This document shows positions 36,725 to 45,047 of a DNA stretch of 64,000 nt, piece by piece. Source of the DNA: Chitinophagaceae bacterium (lineage in GTDB: Bacteria > Bacteroidota > Bacteroidia > Chitinophagales > Chitinophagaceae); contig CANGWB010000002.1 of NCBI GenBank assembly GCA_947457465.1, positions 62,001 through 126,000 of the forward strand. The letters are read 5' to 3'. Positions within the stretch are counted from its first letter, which is position 1; every line of letters starts with the position of its first letter. A program made the position numbers and the translations under genes. The notes under the pieces are model-generated. The model made no database searches. It saw nothing but the letters and a program-made list of their open reading frames with translations, and was not told where the DNA came from.

Positions 36725-38623
36725 GCCCTCCGCATCGACCACGATTCTTTCCTCCCCGATCAAAAAGTCGATGGCTGCTTTCAATTGGTCAGCCGTAACC
36801 TCCGGGAACTTCTCTTGGATCTCCATCCAATTCATCGGCTCGCCTCGAAGTATTTCCAATACCTGATCGTTCAATGCAAGTCGGTCGATCGCCTTCGATC
36901 GTTTTTTTCGCTCCAGGCAGTTATCACAGATAGCGCAGTCTCTTACCGCAGTATCGCCAAAATAGTTTCCGATCCATTTGCTTCTGCAGATTGAACCCTC
37001 TTTGATAAACTGCAGCATGGCCATCAGTCTTTTTTCTGCTTCCGTCTTTCGGAGTGTATACCGCTTGGCATCCAGCCGGATCTCCGGTGCTGAGGCGCGG
37101 GGTTGCAGCAATTGAATCTGCGGTTTTTCTTTTCTAGGTTGATAGTCGATGAGTCCCATCGCCTGCAATCGATTAAGCAGGATGACGATGAATTCCGTAT
37201 CCCATCTCATGGCTTTTGCCAAAGCCCGTTCAGAAATCCCGGTCGGTTGATCCCGAATGCCACCATATAGTCGTAATAATGTTCTCAGCAATTCGATCTC
37301 TCGCGGAGCTTCGGATTCGTATAAGTCGGATGATTCACGTCCGCCCAATACTTGCACTTGCGGCGGAAAAAATAATTCTTCATTGTACGTGAGCCATTGA
37401 TTCTCTTCCAGCAGCGCGAATGCTTGCTTGAGTCCGTAGGAGGGGTGTTTGAACTTCTTTCGAAAATCCATCAGATCGAAATCAAACCATTCACCTTCAC
37501 CGGCACCAACGGGCATTTGCAAGTAGTTGGCAACCGACTGATATATCTTTCGCACTTCTTCGAGTGTGGGAAATTGCATCCGTCCTTTCTCCTCCAGTTC
37601 GGTGATGGTTCCGGGTTCGGTCAGTAAAATGGCGTAGGCCTTCTTACCGTCTCTGCCAGCTCTTCCGGCTTCCTGGTAGTAATTCTCCATTGAATCCGGC
37701 GCATTCACATGCACGACAAATCGCACATCGGGTTTGTCGATCCCCATGCCAAACGCATTAGTGCAAACCATCACCCTTATGGTTCCGCTCATCCATTCTC
37801 TTTCTCGTTTTCTTCGCTCCTCCAGGGGAAGTCCGGCATGATAGAAGGCTGCCGAAATACCCCATTGTGCGATTTGCTCGGCGGTTTGCTCCACACCCTT
37901 GCGACTTCTTCCATATACGATACCGGTGCCGGCGAGTTTTTCTAGGATCTGTCGAAGCCGCTGTATTTTATCTGGCACCAGGAGAACACTGTAGGAAAGA
38001 TTCGGTCGTTCAAATGAATTTCTGAATAGGTTCCATCTATCTATTTGATCTTCTTCCGAGCTGAGCTTATTACATATATCCTCTTGTATGGCTTGGGTCG
38101 CGGAAGCGGTCAGTGCCAGTATAGGAACATTCGGTAATTGTTCACGCAGTTCGGCGATGCGTAAGTAAGCGGGACGAAAATCATAGCCCCATTGAGAAAT
38201 ACAATGCGCTTCATCTACAGCTATTCCACGTATATCCAGACTGGGTAGATATTCCTGAAACAGCGGTGTCGTCAGGCGTTCCGGTGATACATATAAAAGT
38301 TTGCAATTGCTTTCAGCAGCAACTGTCAATATGTTGATCACGTCGGCCCGACTCATCCCGGTATGTATCGCGTAAGCGGTGATGCCTCGTTTTCTAAGAT
38401 TTTCAACCTGATCACGCATGAGGGCGATCAGGGGAGATATGACCAAAAACAATCCGGGCTGCATCAAGGCGGGCACCTGATAGCAGATCGATTTTCCGCC
38501 ACCGGTCGGCAGGATCGCTAACGTATCTTTCCCTTCGAGAATGGATGCGATGATCTCGGCTTGTCCGGGTCGAAACGTATCATACCCCCAATAGCGTTTG
38601 AGAAGTGTGGCGGGTGTAGACAA
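36701..38623 (-). CDS. recQ: ATP-dependent DNA helicase RecQ
   Basis: RecQ unwinds DNA 3' to 5' in recombination and fork repair. The 640-aa protein has Walker A TGGGKS at residues 40-45, the DEAH box at 137-140, helicase motif VI (QEAGRAGRDG), the zinc-binding domain (CRSKW ... CAICDNC) and a C-terminal extension, but no clear second HRDC domain. The start is TTG at 38623, directly abutting the copA TGA (TGATTG), so translation is probably coupled to copA. No ATG gives the conserved N-terminus YWGYDTFRPGQ. Confidence 0.94.
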   Translation of the reverse strand: MSTPATLLKRYWGYDTFRPGQAEIIASILEGKDTLAILPTGGGKSICYQVPALMQPGLFLVISPLIALMRDQVENLRKRGITAYAIHTGMSRADVINILTVAAESNCKLLYVSPERLTTPLFQEYLPSLDIRGIAVDEAHCISQWGYDFRPAYLRIAELREQLPNVPILALTASATQAIQEDICNKLSSEEDQIDRWNLFRNSFERPNLSYSVLLVPDKIQRLRQILEKLAGTGIVYGRSRKGVEQTAEQIAQWGISAAFYHAGLPLEERRKREREWMSGTIRVMVCTNAFGMGIDKPDVRFVVHVNAPDSMENYYQEAGRAGRDGKKAYAILLTEPGTITELEEKGRMQFPTLEEVRKIYQSVANYLQMPVGAGEGEWFDFDLMDFRKKFKHPSYGLKQAFALLEENQWLTYNEELFFPPQVQVLGGRESSDLYESEAPREIELLRTLLRLYGGIRDQPTGISERALAKAMRWDTEFIVILLNRLQAMGLIDYQPRKEKPQIQLLQPRASAPEIRLDAKRYTLRKTEAEKRLMAMLQFIKEGSICRSKWIGNYFGDTAVRDCAICDNCLERKKRSKAIDRLALNDQVLEILRGEPMNWMEIQEKFPEVTADQLKAAIDFLIGEERIVVDAEGNLRTKGS

Positions 38624-40750
38624 TCAATAAACTTTTTTCACGAAGAGACGCACTGAATTGATCGCGAGTACCACGTCGCTGAGTCCCATGATCAAGGCTC
38701 CCCAGGTAGGTTCCAGGAACCCGAAGGCAGCTACCGGAATGGCAACGATATTATAGGCAAAGGCCCAGAAGAGATTTTGCTGAATGGTGAGGTAGGTGTG
38801 TCTGCCCAGTCCGAGTGCCATCGGCAGATTCTTTAATCCTTTATTCATCAATACTACCTGTGCGGTTTGCATAGCGATCTGGGAAGCGTCGTTCAGTGAA
38901 ATCCCGATGGTGGCTTTTGCCAGTGCGGGGGCATCGTTGATGCCATCACCGACCATGGCTGTTGGCATCTCGGACGACCAGGCGCCGATCCGTTCCAATT
39001 TCTGCTCTGGGGTTTGCTCGGCCAGCACGGTATCGATACCCAGCTCCTTTGCGAGTGTTTCGCATTTGGATTGTCGATCGCCACTCAACAGAACGGTTTG
39101 TATGCCCCGTCCGTGCAAGTGTTCGATAACAGATTTCGCTTCGGGACGTACTTGGTCCTTCACATCGATCCATCCTAATAATTTTCCGGCTCGCAATATG
39201 TACACATTGTGTTCTGATTCGGTGGTGCACTCCATCGCGGCTTTATACGAACCCGCAACATAAGTTCTGCCTTCAGCATCCACCGCCCGCATGCCCAATC
39301 CTTTTACTTCCTCGATCTGCTTCCACTTGATCTCATCGTTTGTTTTCCAGCTCTGCGTGATGCAAGCCGCGATCGGGTGATTGGAATACTTCTCCAATGA
39401 ATACGCGATCTGCTTAAACTCAACCTCCTCAATTCCCTCAACTTTCTCTATACTCTCAACCTTATACCCTGCGATCTCGAATTTCCCGGTTGTCAGGGTT
39501 CCGGTTTTATCGAATACGACCCGGCGAATGCTCTTGAATAATTCCAGGCTGGTGGCGTTGCGAAAGAGGATGCCGTTGCGAGCGGCGCGGCCAAGTCCGA
39601 CTGCGATCGCAGCAGGTGTGGCTAGTCCCATCGCACAAGGACAAGCAATGACGAGTACGGCGATGCTATTCAGTAGGGCAACTGAGAATTCACCTTTGAA
39701 TATCCAGGTTAGTCCGAACGTAAGGGCGGCGATGCCAAGTACAACGGGAATGAAAACGGCACTGATCCGATCGGCCAGTTGCTGAATGGGCGGTTTTTCT
39801 CCTTGGGCCTGGCGTACCAATTGAATAATGCCGGATAATACCGTGTCTTCACCAATAGCGGTGACTTGTGCTTTCACGGTCCCATCGGTGATCAAACTTC
39901 CTCCGATGAGTCCATCTTTTTTCTGCTTCCGTATCGGGGCACTTTCTCCGGTGAGAATGGCTTCGTTCACATGCACCTCTCCCCAGAGGATCTTGCAGTC
40001 GATTGGTACTTGTTCGCCGGATTTGATGAGGATGAGATCGCCAACCCGAAGTGCGGTGTTCTCTACTTCGAATAATTGTTCTTGATGCTGATCATCGAAC
40101 GCGATCATGGTGGCCATCACTTTTTGTGATTTCACCAGTTTATTCAATTCGCGCTGCGTGGATCCAATAGAAGCTTCTTCCAGATAGTTTCCGAGAAATA
40201 CAAGAGTGAGGATCGTTGCTGCGGTTTCGTAGAACAGGTATTTCTCGGGTTGTCCGGTTAGTGAACCATACAAGCTATAGATGAAGGCGGCCGTGGCACC
40301 GATGGTGATCAGTACATTCATGTTGGGCATGCTATTACGCAGGCTCTTCCAAGCACTTCTTCCGAAGTAACCCATGCCCACCACATAGACCGGCAGCGTC
40401 AATGCCAACTGAACCCAATGGTTCATCAGCCAATGCAGGTGCAGCCCGGGGATCATGTGGCTCATCAGCAAGGCCGTGAACGGGAAGCAGAACCAGAAGC
40501 GTTGCAGGTGGGAGCGGAACCAGGGTTTGCGGATCTTCTCGCGTTTATGCTCGACTATCTCATAGCCGAGATCTTGTATGCCGGAGGCCAGGGTGCTCTC
40601 TTTCTCACCCTTGGGATTTTCAAAGCTTACATGTCCGGTCGCAAAATTGACCTTCACGTCCTGCATCCCTTTTTTCTCGAGGTATTTATGGATGTGCAAT
40701 GCACAGGTGTTGCAATCCATTCCCTCAACCCGCCACGCAACTTTTTCCAT
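38624..40750 (-). CDS. copA: Heavy-metal (copper-type) P1B ATPase
   Basis: This is a metal-exporting P-type ATPase of the inner membrane, 708 aa from the ATG at 40750; an earlier in-frame start at 40774 would precede the promoter. It has one N-terminal HMA metal-binding domain (GMDCNTC, C13/C16), the transmembrane CPC motif at 370-372 (Cu+/Ag+ type), the phosphorylation site D414 in DKTGTLT, SNHP, and GDGINDAP. Residues 431-445 (VESIEKVEGIEEVEF), between DKTGT and SNHP, are encoded by five 9-nt repeats. recQ follows without a gap. Confidence 0.94.
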   Translation of the reverse strand: MEKVAWRVEGMDCNTCALHIHKYLEKKGMQDVKVNFATGHVSFENPKGEKESTLASGIQDLGYEIVEHKREKIRKPWFRSHLQRFWFCFPFTALLMSHMIPGLHLHWLMNHWVQLALTLPVYVVGMGYFGRSAWKSLRNSMPNMNVLITIGATAAFIYSLYGSLTGQPEKYLFYETAATILTLVFLGNYLEEASIGSTQRELNKLVKSQKVMATMIAFDDQHQEQLFEVENTALRVGDLILIKSGEQVPIDCKILWGEVHVNEAILTGESAPIRKQKKDGLIGGSLITDGTVKAQVTAIGEDTVLSGIIQLVRQAQGEKPPIQQLADRISAVFIPVVLGIAALTFGLTWIFKGEFSVALLNSIAVLVIACPCAMGLATPAAIAVGLGRAARNGILFRNATSLELFKSIRRVVFDKTGTLTTGKFEIAGYKVESIEKVEGIEEVEFKQIAYSLEKYSNHPIAACITQSWKTNDEIKWKQIEEVKGLGMRAVDAEGRTYVAGSYKAAMECTTESEHNVYILRAGKLLGWIDVKDQVRPEAKSVIEHLHGRGIQTVLLSGDRQSKCETLAKELGIDTVLAEQTPEQKLERIGAWSSEMPTAMVGDGINDAPALAKATIGISLNDASQIAMQTAQVVLMNKGLKNLPMALGLGRHTYLTIQQNLFWAFAYNIVAIPVAAFGFLEPTWGALIMGLSDVVLAINSVRLFVKKVY
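39416..39460 (-). repeat. In-frame nonamer array inside copA
   Basis: On the minus strand five units GTTGAGAGT ATAGAGAAA GTTGAGGGA ATTGAGGAG GTTGAGTTT. Nine bases are three codons, so it encodes VES-IEK-VEG-IEE-VEF in the nucleotide-binding domain region. The core GTTGAG is shared with the arrays at 40788-40851 and 22541-22567. Confidence 0.75.
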
Positions 40751-40754
40751 AGGG

Positions 40755-40762
40755 TAAAGATA
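40755..40762 (-). promoter_or_regulatory. Putative -7 element of copA-recQ
   Basis: On the minus strand TATCTTTA, one base from TAnnTTTG, four bases before the copA ATG at 40750. Confidence 0.45.
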
Positions 40763-40787
40763 CGCAATCGCCAAAGCAGGTTGGATG

Positions 40788-40851
40788 GTTTAGAAAGTTG
40801 AGAAGGTTTAGACTGCTCAACTTTCTAAACTCACTAAACTTTCTCAACTAT
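40788..40851. repeat. Nonamer palindrome between copA and tsaE
   Basis: The left arm (40788-40814) has three 9-nt units GTTTAGAAA GTTGAGAAG GTTTAGACT; the right arm (40816-40851) has four, CTCAACTTT CTAAACTCA CTAAACTTT CTCAACTAT. A perfect 15-bp pairing (40788-40802 with 40816-40830) competes with a 15-of-16 pairing (40796-40811 with 40834-40849). The last unit supplies the first bases of the tsaE -7 element. Confidence 0.8.
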
Positions 40852-40856
40852 ATTCG
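40849..40856 (+). promoter_or_regulatory. -7 promoter element of tsaE
   Basis: TATATTCG is one base from TAnnTTTG and ends four bases before the ATG at 40861. Its first three bases belong to the last nonamer of the palindrome. Confidence 0.5.
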
Positions 40857-40860
40857 CTGC

Positions 40861-41280
40861 ATGACGTTCCTCTTTCATCGCTTGGCTCTGTCAGAAGCAG
40901 CACAGTGGTTGCTGGGACAAATCGGAACCGCCCGGGTAATCTGTTTTCACGGAGATATGGGTGCGGGAAAAACCACGCTCATCGCCTCGATCTGTCATCA
41001 ACTGGACATTGAAGGAACTGCCAGCAGTCCCACCTTCCCCATCATTCATGAATATGGATCAGCAGGCGGATCTCGTTCCGTATATCATATGGATTGGTAT
41101 CGGTTGAACAATGCTGATGAAGCCGAACGGGCCGGGGTCATCGATGCCTTATACAGTGGGTCGTATTGTTTGATCGAATGGCCGCAAAAACTGCCCGAGA
41201 TCATTCCACCTGATGCCATACACGTTTCGATACAGGTGGTGGACGAGGACAAGCGTACGCTTCAGGTGCTCAATAAATAG
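40861..41280 (+). CDS. tsaE: tRNA threonylcarbamoyladenosine biosynthesis ATPase TsaE
   Basis: TsaE is the ATPase that helps TsaB/TsaD make the t6A modification at position 37 of ANN-decoding tRNAs. The ATG at 40861 gives 139 aa with P-loop GDMGAGKTT at about residues 31-39, then SSPTFPIIHEY and the Trp-rich IEWPQKLPEIIP. A longer frame from 40798 would add LNF-LNS-LNF-LNY, which is only the translated nonamer repeat, so I reject it. Alanine dehydrogenase follows 27 bases later. Confidence 0.94.
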   Translation: MTFLFHRLALSEAAQWLLGQIGTARVICFHGDMGAGKTTLIASICHQLDIEGTASSPTFPIIHEYGSAGGSRSVYHMDWYRLNNADEAERAGVIDALYSGSYCLIEWPQKLPEIIPPDAIHVSIQVVDEDKRTLQVLNK

Positions 41281-41288
41281 TATATTTG
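41281..41288 (+). promoter_or_regulatory. -7 promoter element of ald
   Basis: TATATTTG matches TAnnTTTG exactly. It begins one base after the tsaE stop and ends 19 bases before the ald ATG. Confidence 0.6.
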
Positions 41289-41307
41289 GTTTCGCCGTTT
41301 CATTTCT

Positions 41308-42522
41308 ATGAGTCAGCAAAAACCAAAGATCGATCCGGGTATCAGTTTCCAAACCATGGAAGAAACCCTGGAGATTCCGCCCAAGCCGGCAGGGATGACC
41401 CTGGGGATACCCCGGGAAATCGCCTTTCAAGAGAATCGAGTAGCCCTTACACCGGATGCCGTAAACCTGCTGGTCAATAATGGACATAAGGTGGTGGTAG
41501 AACATCATGCCGGAGAAGCCTCCCATTTCAGTGATAAGGATTATGCCGATGCGGGTGCCCGTATCGTCTATGAGCGTTCAGAGGTTTTTCAGGCGCCGGT
41601 CTTGGTAAAGAGTGCACCGATTATCGAAGCTGATCTGCCTTTGTTGCAGCCGCATCAGATAATAATCTCACCCATTCATTTGCCGGGAATGACATCTGTC
41701 ATCCTGGAAAAGATGATGGAAAAGCGGATCACGGCACTTTCTTTCGAACATTTGAAAGACGACAGCGATTCGTATCCCATCGTAAGAAGCATGAGTGAGA
41801 TCGCCGGATCGGCCGTTATGTTGATCGCGGGACAACATCTGGGTTCAGCCAATCATGGCAAGGGTGTTTTGTTAGGTGGTATTTCAGGTATCGCACCAAC
41901 AAAGGTGATCATCATAGGTGCTGGTATCGTCGGAGAATATGCTGCACGGACGGCCTTGGCACTGGGTGCTTCGGTCAAGGTGTTCGACAATGATGTGTAC
42001 AAGCTGAAGCGCTTACAGAATAATATCGGTCACCGGTTGTGGACTTCTGTCATCGAACCGCGATTACTAGCTAAACAATTGAAGACCTGTGAAGTGGCCG
42101 TGGGGGCGCTCAGTTCTGAATCGGGTCGCACGCCGATGGTGGTTACAGAAGAAATGGTCAGCCATATGCGTCCAGGTTCCGTGATCATTGATGTCAGCAT
42201 CGATCGGGGTGGTTGTTTTGAAACCTCTGAGATCACTTCACATGAGAAGCCAATGTTCACGAAGTACGGCGTCATTCATTATTGTGTGCCTAATATTCCA
42301 TCCGGATTTTCACGTACCGCTTCTCAGGCGATCAGTAATGTTCTCACACCATTGCTGATTGAAGCAGGTGCAGATGGTGGGTTTGAAAATCTGATCTGGC
42401 ATAAGATCCACTTACGAAATGGGATCTATTTATTCCGAGGGGCACTTACCAATTTCTATATCAGTCAGCGATTCGATCTCAAGTACACTGATCTGAATTT
42501 GCTCATCGCTTCACAGCGATAA
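41308..42522 (+). CDS. ald: Alanine dehydrogenase
   Basis: This enzyme interconverts L-alanine and pyruvate with NAD(H) and ammonia. The 404-aa protein starts, after a short lead of about 30 residues, with the family signature LGIPREIAFQENRVALTPDAV and has the Rossmann loop IGAGIVGEYAAR and the C-terminal block YCVPNIPSGFSRTASQA. The same fold is found in the transhydrogenase alpha subunit, but the lack of a membrane partner and the single-gene context favour alanine dehydrogenase. Confidence 0.9.
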   Translation: MSQQKPKIDPGISFQTMEETLEIPPKPAGMTLGIPREIAFQENRVALTPDAVNLLVNNGHKVVVEHHAGEASHFSDKDYADAGARIVYERSEVFQAPVLVKSAPIIEADLPLLQPHQIIISPIHLPGMTSVILEKMMEKRITALSFEHLKDDSDSYPIVRSMSEIAGSAVMLIAGQHLGSANHGKGVLLGGISGIAPTKVIIIGAGIVGEYAARTALALGASVKVFDNDVYKLKRLQNNIGHRLWTSVIEPRLLAKQLKTCEVAVGALSSESGRTPMVVTEEMVSHMRPGSVIIDVSIDRGGCFETSEITSHEKPMFTKYGVIHYCVPNIPSGFSRTASQAISNVLTPLLIEAGADGGFENLIWHKIHLRNGIYLFRGALTNFYISQRFDLKYTDLNLLIASQR

Positions 42523-42529
42523 GTTTCTG

Positions 42530-43150
42530 TTACTTGTAGTCTCGGATATCGATCCGTTCCGTGCAGGTGCGGATCTCCTGTTCGTCATTACTGCAGATCA
42601 CCAGTAGTTTGTCAGATGCATATTCTTCGATGAGTCCATGATATAACTCGATACCTTCTGCATCCAGATTCGTGCAGGGCTCATCCAACAATATGGTCGG
42701 CTTGGATGAAAAGAAAGCCTGTCCGAGTTTCACCCGTTGTTTCATGCCGGAAGAAAAATAGCGGATCTGTTTTTCACGGGCAGTTGACAGATCCAGTCTA
42801 TGACAGATGGTATCAGGTGTAAGTCCGGGTAAGTAGGGGTGGAATTTTTCCTGGAATTGCCAGAATTCAAGTAGTGTCATTTCTTCGATCACCTCCAGAT
42901 AGGGGGCAGCGATCGAGATGTGTTTGAACAATTGGTCGTCGGGGATAGACTTACCGAGGGCATCGGTTGCCAGCAGCGTTCCCTCGCTTAGCCAGCTGTA
43001 TCCGGACAATGCTTGTAGCAAGGTACTTTTCCCGGAGCCGTTGGGTCCGACGATCGCATAGCGGTTGCCGTTGGTGAATGTGTAATGGACGTGTCGGAAG
43101 ATCCAATCGTAATTGAATCGTTTTCCGGCATCAGATAGGGAGATCGTCAT
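42530..43150 (-). CDS. Small ABC transporter ATP-binding protein
   Basis: This is an ABC ATPase of 206 aa. The ATG at 43150 (MTISLSDAGKRF) is preferred; the frame also opens at 43192, which would overlap lpxA by 62 bases instead of 20. Walker A is GPNGSGKST at residues 35-43, the signature loop is SSGMKQR and Walker B is LLDEPCTNLD. The size and motifs resemble CcmA-like single-domain ATPases. No permease is adjacent, so substrate and partner are unknown. It overlaps the end of lpxA and is likely cotranscribed with it. Confidence 0.87.
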   Translation of the reverse strand: MTISLSDAGKRFNYDWIFRHVHYTFTNGNRYAIVGPNGSGKSTLLQALSGYSWLSEGTLLATDALGKSIPDDQLFKHISIAAPYLEVIEEMTLLEFWQFQEKFHPYLPGLTPDTICHRLDLSTAREKQIRYFSSGMKQRVKLGQAFFSSKPTILLDEPCTNLDAEGIELYHGLIEEYASDKLLVICSNDEQEIRTCTERIDIRDYK

Positions 43151-43937
43151 CGTTTGCGCCTTTGGTGAAGCGTTTGATGATGCCACGGCCACTCTCCCGA
43201 ATGAAGGTCATGATCTCGTCGCGTTCGTCTGTGGCGGCCATATCCTCTTCAATGTATTCGATGGCCTGGCTGGTATTGAACCCACGGTTGTAAATAATAC
43301 GGTAGATATCGAGGATGTGATTGATCCGCTCTACGCTGAATCCGCGACGCTTGAGTCCGATCGAGTTGACCCCCGCATAGCTAAGCGGCGTGCGGCCGGC
43401 CTTGATGTAGGGAGGGACGTCTTTGCTGACCAGCGATCCGCCACTCACAAAAGAGTGTTGTCCGATTTTGACGAACTGATGAACGGCGCACATACCGCCG
43501 AGGATGGTCCAATCGCCGATGGTCACGTGACCTGCCACCTGGGTGTTATTGCTGGTAATGCAATTGTCACCCACAAAACAATCATGTGCAAAATGGCAAT
43601 AGGCCATGATCAGGCAATTCTTGCCGATCACCGTCTTTTCGCGGTCTTTCGTACCCCGGTTGATGGTAACGAATTCCCGGATGGTGGTACCGTCGCCGAT
43701 AAATACGTTGGAGTACTCGCCCTGAAATTTGAGATCCTGGGGAATCGCAGAAATTACTGCTCCAGGGAAGATCCGACAGTTCTTCCCGATACGGGCCCCT
43801 TCCATGATGGTCACATTTGACCCGATCCAGGTGCCCTCACCGATCTCCACGTCCTGGTGGATCACCGTAAACGGGTCGATCTTCACGTTGGGCGCGAGCT
43901 TAGTGTTGGGGTGGATATAGGTATGGGGATGTATCAT
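43131..43937 (-). CDS. lpxA: Acyl-ACP--UDP-N-acetylglucosamine O-acyltransferase
   Basis: LpxA performs the first step of lipid A synthesis, moving a hydroxyacyl chain from ACP to UDP-GlcNAc. The 268-aa protein is a left-handed beta-helix of hexapeptide repeats (IGEGTW, IGKNCR, IGDGTT) with the catalytic His118 in HFAHDCFVGDN and a helical C-terminus. A perfect -7 element lies ten bases upstream of its ATG. It shows that the organism makes lipid A, as expected of a Bacteroidota member. Confidence 0.96.
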   Translation of the reverse strand: MIHPHTYIHPNTKLAPNVKIDPFTVIHQDVEIGEGTWIGSNVTIMEGARIGKNCRIFPGAVISAIPQDLKFQGEYSNVFIGDGTTIREFVTINRGTKDREKTVIGKNCLIMAYCHFAHDCFVGDNCITSNNTQVAGHVTIGDWTILGGMCAVHQFVKIGQHSFVSGGSLVSKDVPPYIKAGRTPLSYAGVNSIGLKRRGFSVERINHILDIYRIIYNRGFNTSQAIEYIEEDMAATDERDEIMTFIRESGRGIIKRFTKGANDDDLPI

Positions 43938-43947
43938 TTGAAGTCGG

Positions 43948-43955
43948 CAAAAATA
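43948..43955 (-). promoter_or_regulatory. -7 promoter element of lpxA
   Basis: On the minus strand TATTTTTG, an exact TAnnTTTG match, ten bases before the lpxA ATG. Confidence 0.65.
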
Positions 43956-44049
43956 CCATTTTCAGGGGGAAACAGGCCCAGGGGGGCATTGAAAACTGTT
44001 AAATCCGCCGAAAAAAGCTTTTCAAACACTCACTCGGGACTTGATTTGA

Positions 44050-44057
44050 TAATTTCG
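44050..44057 (+). promoter_or_regulatory. Putative -7 element of the AraC-family gene
   Basis: TAATTTCG, one base from TAnnTTTG, three bases before the proposed GTG start at 44061, implying a leaderless mRNA. Confidence 0.5.
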
Positions 44058-44060
44058 CGC

Positions 44061-45020
44061 GTGCTTCAGTCCATTTCCATAGACCCTTCCTATCAGGGAT
44101 TATTGGGTAACCGGCTGCAATTGTTGCAGGAGCGTTCCCAACAGATCCCCGGCTCCATTCATTATTCCATCCGGCGGTATAAGCGGGAAGGGGTGTGGAC
44201 GGAGCCCGATGAGGGGCTCATGGTTTTTCAACTTGACGACAACACAGCGGACCGTTCTACACTGGAGTTGCATTTTCTGCTGACAGGTCAGGTGTATTGC
44301 CGGGAAAAGGACAGGAACTGCGATTTATGCCGGTTGCAGGAGTCAGAAAACTGTATCGAGAAAATTGACTCGGTGGATCTCATCAGCTTTCGGTTTGATG
44401 CCAAACATTTAGGGCAGTGGGTGAAGCCACGGAAGCATGTGCCAGAAGGGACTTCCGGTTCGAAGAACTTGAATTTTTCTACCTCCTTTCGCCGTCCAGT
44501 CCCTTTCAATGAGGAGTTAACCGGCGTACTGCTCAGCATCCTGAACCATTCCTACAGCGACAGCCTGGAGAACATTTTTGTCAACGCACAGGCTCACATG
44601 CTACTGCTTCACACGCTCGAGCTGCTAGACGTTACGGATGATATATCTCATGCGCCTTTCCTTTCACATCCTGGCGAGCGGGATAAGATCGAACAGGCCC
44701 GGGAGTGGTTGATCGAGCATATCGGTGAACCCGTCACCATCAAAGAACTCAGCCGAAAGGTTGCCATGAACGAATGCTATCTCAAAAAAGGCTTTCGCGT
44801 CATGTATGGCACTACCATTTTTGATTTCTATCAAAGCCAGCGGATGGAACATGCCCGCTATCTCCTGTATGAGAAGGGGTTGAGTGTTACAGATGTTTCC
44901 ATGCAATTGGGTTACTCTTCCATTTCGCATTTTTCCACTGCTTTCAAAAAGTACACCGGACTCAAGCCCTGCGACCTGTTATGGCGCCAACCAGAATCCG
45001 TACCTTCACTATCTCAATAA
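44061..45020 (+). CDS. AraC-family transcriptional regulator with a four-cysteine sensor region
   Basis: This is a transcription factor of about 319 aa. The C-terminal 100 residues hold two helix-turn-helix motifs of the AraC type (IKELSRKVAMNECYLKKGF and VSMQLGYSSISHFSTAFKK). The N-terminal domain resembles PchR-like regulators and has four close cysteines, C80, C87, C90 and C98, including a CxxC. I choose GTG 44061, right after a -7 element; the frame stays open to 43857 but that would overlap lpxA. It lies 27 bases before the cytochrome lipoprotein genes and may control them; this is inference. Confidence 0.83.
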   Translation: MLQSISIDPSYQGLLGNRLQLLQERSQQIPGSIHYSIRRYKREGVWTEPDEGLMVFQLDDNTADRSTLELHFLLTGQVYCREKDRNCDLCRLQESENCIEKIDSVDLISFRFDAKHLGQWVKPRKHVPEGTSGSKNLNFSTSFRRPVPFNEELTGVLLSILNHSYSDSLENIFVNAQAHMLLLHTLELLDVTDDISHAPFLSHPGERDKIEQAREWLIEHIGEPVTIKELSRKVAMNECYLKKGFRVMYGTTIFDFYQSQRMEHARYLLYEKGLSVTDVSMQLGYSSISHFSTAFKKYTGLKPCDLLWRQPESVPSLSQ

Positions 45021-45047
45021 AAAGTTCCTTTTTTACGTTATTTTTCT

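Noticed and set aside
40798-40860. N-terminal extension of tsaE with LNF-LNS-LNF-LNY
   Set aside because: It is the translation of the nonamer repeat and lies upstream of the -7 element; TsaE proteins normally begin near the ATG at 40861.
43857-44060. Longer N-terminus for the AraC-family gene
   Set aside because: It would overlap lpxA and its promoter on the other strand; the residues do not look like a regulator, and a GTG start follows a -7 element.
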